From contig CAYXPR010000015.1 in assembly GCA_964467255.1 (NCBI GenBank), forward strand, positions 1 through 44,481: 44,481 bases of DNA, read 5' to 3'. The first letter of the stretch is position 1. Every line of letters starts with the position of its first letter. Position numbers and translations under genes: made by a program. The notes beneath the pieces were generated by a model. It did not search any database. It worked only from the letters and a program-made list of their open reading frames with translations, and was not told the DNA's origin. Below, one piece after another: positions 35,069 to 44,150 of this stretch. The stretch comes from CAYXPR01 sp964467255. Its GTDB lineage: Bacteria > Pseudomonadota > Alphaproteobacteria > Rickettsiales > RGZB01.

Positions 35069-35106
35069 TTGAAAAACCTAGGTTTTAGTATATAAAAGCC
35101 CTAGGG
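35069..35106 (+). promoter_or_regulatory. Putative promoter with two CCTAGG palindromes before the rodZ-like gene
   Basis: TTGAAA (35069-35074) and TATAAA (35091-35096) are 16 bp apart. The 14-bp palindrome AAAACCTAGGTTTT (35073-35086) fills the spacer, and CCCTAGGG (35099-35106) sits at the expected start site. The two CCTAGG cores are 23 bp apart, about two helical turns, as in a dimeric repressor operator. Confidence 0.5.
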
Positions 35107-35107
35107 A

Positions 35108-35132
35108 ATACACGCGTTTTGGTGGCGTGTAT
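35108..35132 (+). other. Leader hairpin upstream of the rodZ-like gene
   Basis: ATACACGC and GCGTGTAT form a perfect 8-bp stem around a 9-nt loop, ending 20 nt before the ATG. No T tract follows, so it is not an intrinsic terminator. It may affect mRNA stability or translation. Confidence 0.5.
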
Positions 35133-35152
35133 GAGGTGGGGTTTTAGGTCGT

Positions 35153-35880
35153 ATGTATTCCAACTTTCAGGAAATCGGTGCAGTGCTCGAAAGAGGCAGG
35201 GACATGCTTGGGCTTAGCCGTCAAGAGGTCGCCGAGCAGCTGAACATCCGCCTTGTGTATATCGATGCGATGGAAAAGGGTGATTTTGTTGCGCTACCCG
35301 GCATTCTGTATGCCGAAGGGCACTTACGCAGCTACGGCCGCTTTTTGAAGCTGGATGAAAAAGCGCTGCTCGAAGCATTCCGCACGCTGGGAAAAGATTT
35401 AAAAACCAAAGAAAATTTTACACCGCCGGACTATTTCGCAAACGAACTGCGCCCGCCGAAAGCACTAACCTATGTTACGCTGGGGCTTGCGGTCGCGGTG
35501 TATGGTGTGTGGTATGCGCTGCATGCCACCGGCAATGTGCAGGCGGCATACCAGCCCGAGGCACCGGTGGTAGCAGATGCTTTACACGAAACACGCAAGG
35601 ACAGCAGTGTGGTGATTCTTGCCAGCGGCACCGCGCAGCTGACGTTCTATAGCCGCAGTGGTGATGTGGTGACAGCGGTGAATTTGCGCTCAGGCGATAC
35701 TTACTTCGTGCCCGAGGGGCAGGCACAGTGGCTGCAGGTGAGCGATGAAAAAGCCGTGGATATTTTCTTCGATGGCGCCAGCATTACAAACATTGCACCG
35801 TTAAAATCAGAGGATGGACGCATTAGCCTTAGCACCCGACAGCTAAAGGCTGAAGCCAAAAAACAGCAGGAAACAGCCCA

Positions 35881-35884
<4 letters not shown>
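35153..35884 (+). CDS. RodZ-like HTH membrane protein (HTH_25 / DUF4115)
   Basis: The 243-residue protein has a cytoplasmic Xre-type HTH (IGAVLERGRDMLGLSRQEVA, LPGILYAEGHLRSYGRFLKL). A single membrane helix follows at about residues 103-122, then a periplasmic DUF4115 domain with AQLTFYSRSGDVV and FFDGASITNIAP. RodZ links MreB to the elongation machinery, and short alphaproteobacterial forms like this are common in front of ispG. It overlaps ispG by 4 nt (ATGA). It could regulate its own promoter through the HTH, but that is speculative. Confidence 0.85.
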
Positions 35885-37134
<1,250 letters not shown>

Positions 37135-37137
37135 AAC

Positions 37138-38406
37138 ATGTCCAGCCCTAAACTACAATCCGTTCGCGGCACGCAGGACATCCTGCCGGAAGATTACGCC
37201 AAGTTCCGCCATGTGGTAGACACCGCGCGCAGCGTGGGCGGCCTCTATGGCTTTAAGGAAATGGCGACGCCCATTTTTGAATTCACCGAAGTGTTCAAAC
37301 GCACCCTCGGTGAAACATCGGACGTGGTGAACAAGGAAATGTATACGTTCGAGGACAAGGGCGGCGAAAGCATCACCCTGCGCCCCGAATTCACCGCTGG
37401 CATCGCTCGCGCATTTATCTCGAATGGCTTGCAGCAAAACCTGCCGCTGAAATTATTTTCATGGGGCCCGTTGTTTCGCTATGAACGCCCGCAAAAAGGC
37501 CGCTACCGCCAATTTCACCAGATTAACTTTGAATGGCTTGGCAATGCGGATTCAAATGCTGACGCGGAAACAATTTTGCTGGCTTCGCATATTTTGCACG
37601 AGCTTGGCATCCTTTCTAAAACGAAACTTAACATCAATACGCTTGGTGATGCGGAATCACGTGCAAATTACCGCAAAGTGCTGGTGGAGTATTTGAGCAA
37701 ACACAAAGCTAATTTATCGGAAGATAGCCAGAACAGGCTTGAAAAAAACCCGCTGCGGATTCTGGATTCAAAAGACGAAGGCGACAAAGCAATTGTTAAA
37801 AATGCACCCGTGATGGGCGAGCATTTAAGCGCTGCGGCCAAAACATTTTTTGATAATGTTTTAAAGGCGCTTAAATCTTCTCCGGGCCTCTCGGAGCGTA
37901 TTGTCGTTAATCCGAAACTGGTGCGTGGGCTGGATTATTACAGCCATACGGTATTCGAATTTATTGCTGATGAAGGCGAGCTAGGTGCACAGAACACGGT
38001 ACTGGCTGGTGGGCGCTATGACGGATTGATTAAGCAGATGGGTGGGCCCGAAACGCCTGCAATTGGTTTTGCGGCAGGCATCGAACGCTTAATGCTCATG
38101 GCAAAAACGGAAGCCGTTGCCGAAAAGCCTGTAGCCGTGATTGGCTTGGGTGACGAAGAGGAAAGTTACGCTGTCGCGGTCGCAAGTAAATTAAGGGGCA
38201 CTGGCGTGTATGCGGAAGTGATTTACGGTGGCAATATGGGTAAGCGGTTTGCGAAGGCTGACAAGCTGGGCGCAAGCCATGCTGTCATCATTGGGCCGGA
38301 TGAGCTGGCAAAAGGCGAGGTGCAGGTGAAAAACCTCGGCACCGGCCAGCAGGAAACAGTTGCAAAAGAGCAGTTAATCGACTACATCATGCGCGCGAAA
38401 AGTTAA
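37138..38406 (+). CDS. hisS: Histidyl-tRNA synthetase
   Basis: The 422-residue class II synthetase has motif 1 region FKEMATPIFEFTEVFKRTLG, motif 2 LFSWGPLFRYERPQKGRYRQ, the histidine-specific RGLDYYSHTVFEF, and motif 3 AIGFAAGIERL. A C-terminal anticodon-binding domain (AVIGLGDEEES onward) follows. ispG-hisS-prfA is a conserved order. Confidence 0.96.
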   Translation: MSSPKLQSVRGTQDILPEDYAKFRHVVDTARSVGGLYGFKEMATPIFEFTEVFKRTLGETSDVVNKEMYTFEDKGGESITLRPEFTAGIARAFISNGLQQNLPLKLFSWGPLFRYERPQKGRYRQFHQINFEWLGNADSNADAETILLASHILHELGILSKTKLNINTLGDAESRANYRKVLVEYLSKHKANLSEDSQNRLEKNPLRILDSKDEGDKAIVKNAPVMGEHLSAAAKTFFDNVLKALKSSPGLSERIVVNPKLVRGLDYYSHTVFEFIADEGELGAQNTVLAGGRYDGLIKQMGGPETPAIGFAAGIERLMLMAKTEAVAEKPVAVIGLGDEEESYAVAVASKLRGTGVYAEVIYGGNMGKRFAKADKLGASHAVIIGPDELAKGEVQVKNLGTGQQETVAKEQLIDYIMRAKS

Positions 38407-38414
38407 GGTGAAAA

Positions 38415-39494
38415 ATGAGTTTTGAAGCGCGGCTGGATACACTGGTTAAAAAATACGAAGGGATTGGCGAAAAGCTGAATAACCCTGGCGAAATTTCGTC
38501 GAAGGAATTCGGTAAGCTCTCCAAGGAATATTCCGACATGGCGCCGCTGATTGACCGCATTCAGGATTATAAAAAATCCCGCCAAGCACTCGATGATTTA
38601 CAGGAAATGCTGAAAGACACCTCGCTGGATAGCGAGATGCGCAAAATGGCGGAAGACGAATTCCGTGAAGCCAAAGCCGCATTCCCTAAGCTGGAGCATA
38701 ATCTGAAGCTCGGCCTGCTGCCGAGGGATGAAGCCGACTCTAAAAACGCCATTCTTGAAATTCGCGGTGGTGCGGGCGGCGATGAAGCCGCGCTCTTTGC
38801 GGCGCAATTATTCCGCATGTACCAAAAATATGCTGACCGCCGCGGTTGGCGCTTTGAAGTGATGGAAGTGAGCGACACGGGCATCGGCGGCTACAAAGAA
38901 GCAACGGCTAACATCAGCGGCTCGGAAGTGTTTGCGCGCATGAAGTTTGAGTCGGGCGTGCACCGCGTGCAGCGTGTGCCGGCTACGGAATCAAGCGGAC
39001 GCATTCACACTTCTACCGTTACGGTGGCGGTGTTGCCGGAAGCCGAAGAGGTGGACATTCAGATTGAAGAAAAAGACCTGCGCATTGACGTGTTTCGTTC
39101 CAGCGGCCCTGGTGGGCAGAGCGTGAACACAACCGACAGTGCCGTGCGCATCACCCACATTCCCACGGGCGTGGTGGTGTCGCAGCAGGACGAAAAATCG
39201 CAACATAAAAACCGCGCAAAGGCGATGAAGATTCTGCGCGCGCGTTTGTATGAAGCGCAACGTGCGAAGCTTGCTGCGGAGCGAGCTGCGAAACGTAAGG
39301 GGCAGGTGGGCACAGGCGACAGGTCTGAGCGCATTCGCACCTATAATTATCCGCAGGGGAGAGTGACTGACCATCGTATCAACCTGACGCTGTACAACGT
39401 ACAGAATGTCGTAGGCGAGGGAGATCTTGATGAATTTGTCGAGGCACTCATTGCAGAGGATCAAGCGGCTCAACTTTCTGAGCAGCTGGAATAA
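38415..39494 (+). CDS. prfA: Peptide chain release factor 1
   Basis: 359 residues. The stop-codon recognition motif is PAT in VQRVPATESSGR (RF2 would have SPF), and the catalytic GGQ is in SSGPGGQSVNTTDSAVR. RF1 releases peptides at UAA and UAG. The gene lies 8 bp after hisS. The last 65 nt of prfA overlap an out-of-frame downstream gene. Confidence 0.97.
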   Translation: MSFEARLDTLVKKYEGIGEKLNNPGEISSKEFGKLSKEYSDMAPLIDRIQDYKKSRQALDDLQEMLKDTSLDSEMRKMAEDEFREAKAAFPKLEHNLKLGLLPRDEADSKNAILEIRGGAGGDEAALFAAQLFRMYQKYADRRGWRFEVMEVSDTGIGGYKEATANISGSEVFARMKFESGVHRVQRVPATESSGRIHTSTVTVAVLPEAEEVDIQIEEKDLRIDVFRSSGPGGQSVNTTDSAVRITHIPTGVVVSQQDEKSQHKNRAKAMKILRARLYEAQRAKLAAERAAKRKGQVGTGDRSERIRTYNYPQGRVTDHRINLTLYNVQNVVGEGDLDEFVEALIAEDQAAQLSEQLE

Positions 39495-40017
39495 GAGAGC
39501 TGGGTTTTTAGTATTGGTTTTAATGCTTACGGCAATTGCCGGAGGCAGCGCCTATGCACGCCCAGGCGGCAAAGTATTTTACATGCTGCCGCAGGGTGAA
39601 TATCTGCAGTGGTTTAACACGGGCGTGAGCATCCGCAATACGAATGAACGGCTGAATCTTGACCTGCGCCGCTTTTCAGAAGACAACAAGCGCTGGTTCG
39701 CCATTACCTACACGCTGGTGAATATGGGGCCGCAGGTGGGTCAGCGGCTGGATTATCACATCAATATCTACGCCGAAAAAGATTACATGACCACCATCAC
39801 ACTGCATGATTTATACGCCGATGGCGTGCCCGAAGTGCGCTGGCTGAATGATAAGCTGCTCTATATTGAATTCTGGTGGCGCAGCACGGTGGGCGGTTAC
39901 ATGATTTACGATACGGATAACGAATATGTTGTGCTGCGTGAGATGCTGTTCCTCGGCGCTGCGCCGCAAATGCCGCAGCATCCGCGCCTGAAGCCAGGGA
40001 AAGGCTATCAGCAATAA
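39430..40017 (+). CDS. Secreted protein of unknown function between prfA and prmC
   Basis: 195 residues from ATG 39430; a TTG one codon earlier is also in frame. The first 65 nt lie inside prfA in another frame, with GAGGGAGA upstream as ribosome site. The N-terminus is basic, then GFLVLVLMLTAIAGGSAYA is a good signal sequence with an AYA cleavage site. The mature part is beta-rich and aromatic (RWFAITYTLVNMG, LLYIEFWWRSTVGGYMIYD), suggesting an extracytoplasmic beta-sandwich. No family recognised. It is inserted between RF1 and the enzyme that methylates RF1, so it belongs to that operon by position. Confidence 0.72.
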   Translation: MNLSRHSLQRIKRLNFLSSWNKRAGFLVLVLMLTAIAGGSAYARPGGKVFYMLPQGEYLQWFNTGVSIRNTNERLNLDLRRFSEDNKRWFAITYTLVNMGPQVGQRLDYHINIYAEKDYMTTITLHDLYADGVPEVRWLNDKLLYIEFWWRSTVGGYMIYDTDNEYVVLREMLFLGAAPQMPQHPRLKPGKGYQQ

Positions 40018-40018
40018 G

Positions 40019-40864
40019 ATGCGGCTTGATGCGCTACTGGCAGAATCAACCGAGCAGCTCAAGAAGGCGGGCATTCCCACGGCACGGCTTGATGCGCGCT
40101 TGCTGCTGTGCCATGCGCTTGGCATTACCTACGAGCGTATGATTGCCGATGGTGATTGCGAGGTGCCGCTAAAGGAGCGCAACAAGGTGCGCGTGCTGAT
40201 TGCACGCCGTGCAGATAGAGAGCCTATATCTCACATTGTGGGGCGGCGTGAATTCTGGGGCATGGATTTTCTCGTGACGCCTGACACGCTCGACCCGCGG
40301 CCGGATAGCGAAACACTTATCGAAGCGGTGCTAAAAATATATAACCGCAAAGCGCCGGAAAGCATTATCGACTTTGGCACGGGTACAGCCTGCCTGCTGG
40401 TGGCATTACTGAAAGAATTCCCTAAAGCAGAAGGCGTAGGCGTAGATATTTCGATGCCGACCATTAAGGTGGCGCGCAAAAATATTGCTGCGCATAAACT
40501 TGAAAAACGCGCGCAGATTATCCGATCGAACTGGGGTGCTGATATCAACCACTCATTTGATTTAATCATCAGTAACCCGCCTTATATCCCTGAAAAAGAT
40601 ATTGCCGGGCTTGAACCGGAAGTGCGCGAGCATGAGCCGCACCTTGCGCTGGTGGGGTTGGATGCCGATGGGCTTGGCTGTTACCGTGAAATCTTAAGCG
40701 ATGTGCCGCGCCTTTTAAACGCGGGCGGGCATATTATTTTTGAATGCGGCATGGGGCAGGCGGCAGCCCTTAAAGCAATGATGCAAAAAGCAGGTCTTAC
40801 GGATGTTCAACTGTGGAAAGACCTATCGGGTATTGACCGCTGCGTGAGTGGTCGCAAGATTTAA
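40019..40864 (+). CDS. prmC: Release factor glutamine methyltransferase
   Basis: 281 residues: an N-terminal helical domain that holds the release factor, HIVGRREFWGMDFLVT, DPRPDSETLIE, the SAM site IIDFGTGTACLLVAL, and the catalytic ISNPPYIP. PrmC methylates the Gln of the GGQ motif in RF1 and RF2. Starts one base after the upstream stop. Shares a TTAA stop palindrome with the convergent M23 gene. Confidence 0.96.
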   Translation: MRLDALLAESTEQLKKAGIPTARLDARLLLCHALGITYERMIADGDCEVPLKERNKVRVLIARRADREPISHIVGRREFWGMDFLVTPDTLDPRPDSETLIEAVLKIYNRKAPESIIDFGTGTACLLVALLKEFPKAEGVGVDISMPTIKVARKNIAAHKLEKRAQIIRSNWGADINHSFDLIISNPPYIPEKDIAGLEPEVREHEPHLALVGLDADGLGCYREILSDVPRLLNAGGHIIFECGMGQAAALKAMMQKAGLTDVQLWKDLSGIDRCVSGRKI

Positions 40865-41859
40865 CGCACATAAATTTCACGCTCTTCGCTGAACACGGCG
40901 GTGGGCACTTCGCCTTCTTTTTTCAGCAACATTATTTTGCCTTTGTAAATGCCTTCCGGCCATTTGCCGATGTTCTTATTCGTTTTTCCGGTGAAGGCAA
41001 AAAAAGTCGCCTGTGCTTTTTCAAAATCTTTTTGATAGACCTGCATCGTGCGGCCTTTGGTGTCAAAAATCTGTAACAGCAGCGTATCACCTTCCTGCGC
41101 GCCCATCACGCTGGCCCACAGAATGATAGCAGGCGCTTCGGGCGAGAGCGCTCCCACATTATGCTTGCCCTCAAGTGCTGATTCTTCCTCGGGCTTTTCA
41201 GTGGTAAAACCCATGCCGAGCAATGCAGAAGGGATGTAGGTTAGTTTCTCAGCTACTTCTTTTTTCCATAAAGGTTTTACAGGCTCAACACTGTCGCAGG
41301 CCGTTTCCATATTTTTGCCCGTGAAGGGGTCTATCGCCACGCCATCTTTTTTTACACCAAGGTGCAGGTGCGGGAACTCCGTAAGGCCGGAAAGCCCGAC
41401 GAGGCCAATCTTCTGCCCTGTTTTCACGGGGTCACCTTTTTTCACGAGCACGCTACCCTTGCGCATGTGGCAATACATGGTTTGCCAGCCATCGGTGTGC
41501 GAAACAATGACCGCATTGCCGCAGCCACTTTTCATGATGCTGGCGCGGTCGATTTTGCGCACGTTGATGTCTTCCATGCCGTCGCGTACGGCAGTCACGA
41601 TGCCGTCTGCTGCCGCCAGCGCATCGTAGCCCTTCTTCATCTGCACGTAATCTTTCAGGCGGAAATCTGTGCCATCGTGCTTGTCGTAGCTCAGGCGATT
41701 GCATTGGTAATCGGCGTAGCCACTCGCTGCGGCGGTATCGACATAATTTTGAACAAAGCAGTCTTTGCCGATTTCGCAGGCGATAGGCAGGGCAAGCTCG
41801 ATTGCTACCGCGCGTGCGGGCAGCGAGGCAAGCAGTAGTGCGAGCAATAACTTCTTCAT
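40861..41859 (-). CDS. M23-family metallopeptidase (LytM-like)
   Basis: The 332-residue protein has a signal peptide ending near ARAVAIE. The M23 domain (about 55-200) has zinc ligands in YDKHDGTDFR (HxxxD) and FPHLHLGV (HxH), with the extra His in MYCHMRKGS. About 120 residues follow, with no recognised domain, possibly a beta-sandwich. Likely a periplasmic peptidoglycan endopeptidase; all zinc ligands are present, so it should be active instead of a LytM-type activator. It overlaps xthA by 4 nt (ATGA). Confidence 0.9.
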   Translation of the reverse strand: MKKLLLALLLASLPARAVAIELALPIACEIGKDCFVQNYVDTAAASGYADYQCNRLSYDKHDGTDFRLKDYVQMKKGYDALAAADGIVTAVRDGMEDINVRKIDRASIMKSGCGNAVIVSHTDGWQTMYCHMRKGSVLVKKGDPVKTGQKIGLVGLSGLTEFPHLHLGVKKDGVAIDPFTGKNMETACDSVEPVKPLWKKEVAEKLTYIPSALLGMGFTTEKPEEESALEGKHNVGALSPEAPAIILWASVMGAQEGDTLLLQIFDTKGRTMQVYQKDFEKAQATFFAFTGKTNKNIGKWPEGIYKGKIMLLKKEGEVPTAVFSEEREIYVR

Positions 41860-42647
41860 GCGGGTTTAAACTCCGTAATCACCGGCACGTGGTCCGAAGG
41901 GCTGCTCCAGTCGCGGCAATCTTTAAGGATGGTGCTGGATTTGATGCGGCTTTTGAGTGCGGGCGTAGTCCAGATATGGTCGAGCCGCCGTCCGCGGTCT
42001 GATTTGCGCCAATCCTGATTGCGGTAACTCCACCAGCTGTATAGTTTTTCACCTTCCGGCACAAACAGGCGCGAAGTATCAATCCACCCCAAACTTGCCC
42101 GCAGCTTTTCCATACGCTCTAGCTCTGGTGCGGTGTGCGACACCACATTCATCAGTTGCTTGTGGCTCCACACGTCATGCTCTAGCGGTGCGATGTTGAA
42201 ATCGCCGAGGATGATGATTTTATCGCTGGGTTTGCGGTGTTTTTTAAACCATGCCGTCATTTCTTCCACGAACTTCAGTTTGTGGTCAAATTTTGGGTTG
42301 ATAACAGGGTCGGGTTCATCACCGCCTGCGGGGATATAAAAATTATGCAGTTCCGTGCCATCCGGCAGTGTAGCGCTGATGTGGCGTTTATTGTCGTTCA
42401 CGAAGCGCTCAGTTTTCATATTCGCCAACGGAATACGCGACAATATCGCTACGCCGTTATACGACTTTTCACCGCTGAAATAGGTGTGTTTAAACCCAAG
42501 CGCCTGCAATTCCAGTGTGGGAAAAAACTCATCCTGCGTTTTGGTTTCCTGTAAGCATAAAATATCAGGCGCAGCCTCAGCCACAAGCTTTTTCACCAGC
42601 GGCATGCGCAGGCGAACGGAGTTGATGTTCCACGTGGCGATTTTCAT
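41856..42647 (-). CDS. xthA: Exodeoxyribonuclease III
   Basis: 263 residues. TWNINSVRLR has the active-site Asn7, CLQETKTQDE the Mg-binding Glu, and GDFNIAP, YRNQDWRKSDRGRRLDHIW and SDHVPVITEF complete the family motifs. It is the AP endonuclease and 3'-5' exonuclease of base-excision repair. Only the ATG at 42647 keeps Asn7, so the start is firm, yet no Shine-Dalgarno is visible: a terminator ends 6 nt before it. Confidence 0.95.
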   Translation of the reverse strand: MKIATWNINSVRLRMPLVKKLVAEAAPDILCLQETKTQDEFFPTLELQALGFKHTYFSGEKSYNGVAILSRIPLANMKTERFVNDNKRHISATLPDGTELHNFYIPAGGDEPDPVINPKFDHKLKFVEEMTAWFKKHRKPSDKIIILGDFNIAPLEHDVWSHKQLMNVVSHTAPELERMEKLRASLGWIDTSRLFVPEGEKLYSWWSYRNQDWRKSDRGRRLDHIWTTPALKSRIKSSTILKDCRDWSSPSDHVPVITEFKPA

Positions 42648-42653
42648 TTCAGC

Positions 42654-42685
42654 AAAAAACCCTTGGTAATGACACCAAGGGTTTT
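42654..42685 (-). terminator. Rho-independent terminator between the 310-residue gene and xthA
   Basis: On the minus strand AACCCTTGGT, a 6-nt loop and ACCAAGGGTT are followed by a T6 tract. It ends transcription from the unknown upstream gene just before the xthA start codon. Confidence 0.88.
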
Positions 42686-42714
42686 AGCACATTGCACAAT
42701 GTTCGGAAAGACAG

Positions 42715-43647
42715 TTAAAAACGTCTTACGGGTGCTGTTGGCTCAGCAGCCTTAATCTCGGCAGCCGCACGTGCCGTGCTCTGGGGGCCAATTGGCAATC
42801 GGGTAATGGTGTTAAGCACCTCTTGCGTGACGGCCTCTTTATCAACTTCAATAAACACATTTTTACCCATACGCCTGACGGTAATGTCATCCTCCTGAAG
42901 TCCTGTAACTCCGGAAGGTAGTGCACCAGCGCGAATTGTCAGTGTTTCAACAAGCTTTCTTGCGGCAATTTCTCCTACAACTTCGTAAGAATAACCGCCT
43001 CTTGTTTGAACGGGTTTTATGCCCGTGATACGCTGAAGTGCGGGCACGGCATCAAAATGATGCGCTACCGGTGAAGGCTGCTTCCCTTCAATGGATTCAA
43101 GGGTTTGTTTGCTTACCTTCGTGCGCGCATCTGGATGTGTAACGAACTCATGCACTTTTGCATTGGCGCTAATTGCCTCGGCTTCAGCGCGGAAGCGCTC
43201 TGGAGGGTCCTTTACCGTTGTCATGAAATTTGCTTTTTGATCGTCGCGCGGGAATGTTTTTAGTTTCGGCTCCAGTTTGCCCTCCACGTGCTTGGCAACG
43301 CCTTCAAGTGCAACGTTGGCAACCTTAATGATATCAAGATTTGATGGCTCAATCTTTATGCGCGTGATAAATGACGCATAGCCCTGTTCTGTGGTGAATT
43401 TTACGCCGGCATCTTTTAGCGCCTTGGTAGCTGCACCTGCTACAGTTTCACTCGTCAGCGCATTTGCCCCTGTGTGAAGCGCCCGATTGGTGATTTGCAG
43501 CTCAATTTGGCCTTTGCGAAATTCAATACTGCGTATAGCGCCGCCTGTAAGCTCCTGGCTCCTGCCACTTTCAACAGCGGGCATGTTTTCATGCAACTTC
43601 TCTTCTTTCAGCTTTGGTGGTTGAGTTGGCGTGGTGGGTGTTGGCAT
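42715..43647 (-). CDS. Protein of unknown function (310 residues)
   Basis: Start ATG at 43647 with AGGAG in good position. There is no signal peptide or membrane segment. The N-terminus (PTPTTPTQPPKLKEEKL) and the C-terminus are Pro/Thr/Ala-rich. The middle appears to hold two related alpha/beta units: RKGQIELQITNRALHTG with FTTEQGYASFITRIKIEPSN, and GGYSYEVVGEIAARKLVETL with DDITVRRMGKNVFIEVDKEA. I do not recognise the family. It is monocistronic, with a terminator downstream and a perfect TTAA-N7-TTAA box about 50 bp upstream, and diverges from the 23S promoter. A secreted effector or cytoplasmic regulator cannot be told apart. Confidence 0.72.
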   Translation of the reverse strand: MPTPTTPTQPPKLKEEKLHENMPAVESGRSQELTGGAIRSIEFRKGQIELQITNRALHTGANALTSETVAGAATKALKDAGVKFTTEQGYASFITRIKIEPSNLDIIKVANVALEGVAKHVEGKLEPKLKTFPRDDQKANFMTTVKDPPERFRAEAEAISANAKVHEFVTHPDARTKVSKQTLESIEGKQPSPVAHHFDAVPALQRITGIKPVQTRGGYSYEVVGEIAARKLVETLTIRAGALPSGVTGLQEDDITVRRMGKNVFIEVDKEAVTQEVLNTITRLPIGPQSTARAAAEIKAAEPTAPVRRF

Positions 43648-43693
43648 AAAACGCTCCTAAAAATGGATTCAGGAACATTTTGGCAGGTTCAGA

Positions 43694-43708
43694 TTAAGAA
43701 AACGTTAA
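43694..43708. promoter_or_regulatory. Perfect TTAA-N7-TTAA box (CtrA-type) upstream of the 310-residue gene
   Basis: TTAA, GAAAACG, TTAA matches the CtrA consensus exactly. It lies about 47 bp before the start codon of the minus-strand gene. Motif match only. Confidence 0.4.
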
Positions 43709-43750
43709 TTCAGCCACTTGGTAAAATGATTTTTTTGCAAACGAAGGGGT

Positions 43751-43840
43751 AAAAAATCGAAAATGAGGCAAAAAAAAGATGCAAAAAAACGGCGGATTTT
43801 CAGGGTTTTATTGCTGTGTTCGTTTTTTTTACATTTTTTT
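43751..43840. promoter_or_regulatory. A/T-tract region upstream of the 23S promoter (possible UP element / curved DNA)
   Basis: Runs of A lie at 43751-43756, 43760-43763, 43770-43777 and 43783-43789. Runs of T lie at 43797-43800, 43806-43809, 43823-43830 and 43834-43840. Many are 8-13 bp apart, near helical phase. The last two T runs sit just upstream of the -35 box, where UP elements act in rRNA promoters. Confidence 0.5.
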
Positions 43841-43851
43841 CATTATCGGTG

Positions 43852-43880
43852 TTGACAATTGAAAGCATCGGACTTATAAC
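43852..43880 (+). promoter_or_regulatory. 23S rRNA promoter
   Basis: A perfect TTGACA (43852-43857), 17 bp, then TATAAC (43875-43880), a near-consensus sigma70-type promoter. It is preceded by T-rich DNA and points into the 23S gene. Confidence 0.8.
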
Positions 43881-43886
43881 AGCCGC

Positions 43887-44150
43887 TCTCTACACGTAAT
43901 AGTGTGGAACGCTTTTCTGAGGAAAAGCCGCTGTTTTACATCGTGAATATGACATACAGTAAAGATTATCAAACTAATCGCTAGCAGGGCGATATGTTGG
44001 AATCGAAAGGTTCTGATATACGCGTTTTGTTAGCTGAATCGGTGTTAAGCTTTGCTTGCGGCATAGACATCCTGTGCTGAAAGTGAAGCGAACAACAAAT
44101 GTTGAAGTGTGCAAGTTTAGTTCTGCATACAGCAACCGTAATTCTCAAAA
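43887..44150 (+). other. 23S rRNA precursor leader (no 16S, no tRNA)
   Basis: About 264 nt between the predicted start point and mature 23S. A perfect hairpin GCTTTTC-TGAG-GAAAAGC lies at 43911-43928, with a small ACAC/GTGT stem just before it. I find no tRNA-Ile or tRNA-Ala, no 16S 3' end and no coding frame. The part next to 44151 should pair with sequence beyond the 23S 3' end as a processing stem, which cannot be checked here. Confidence 0.6.
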
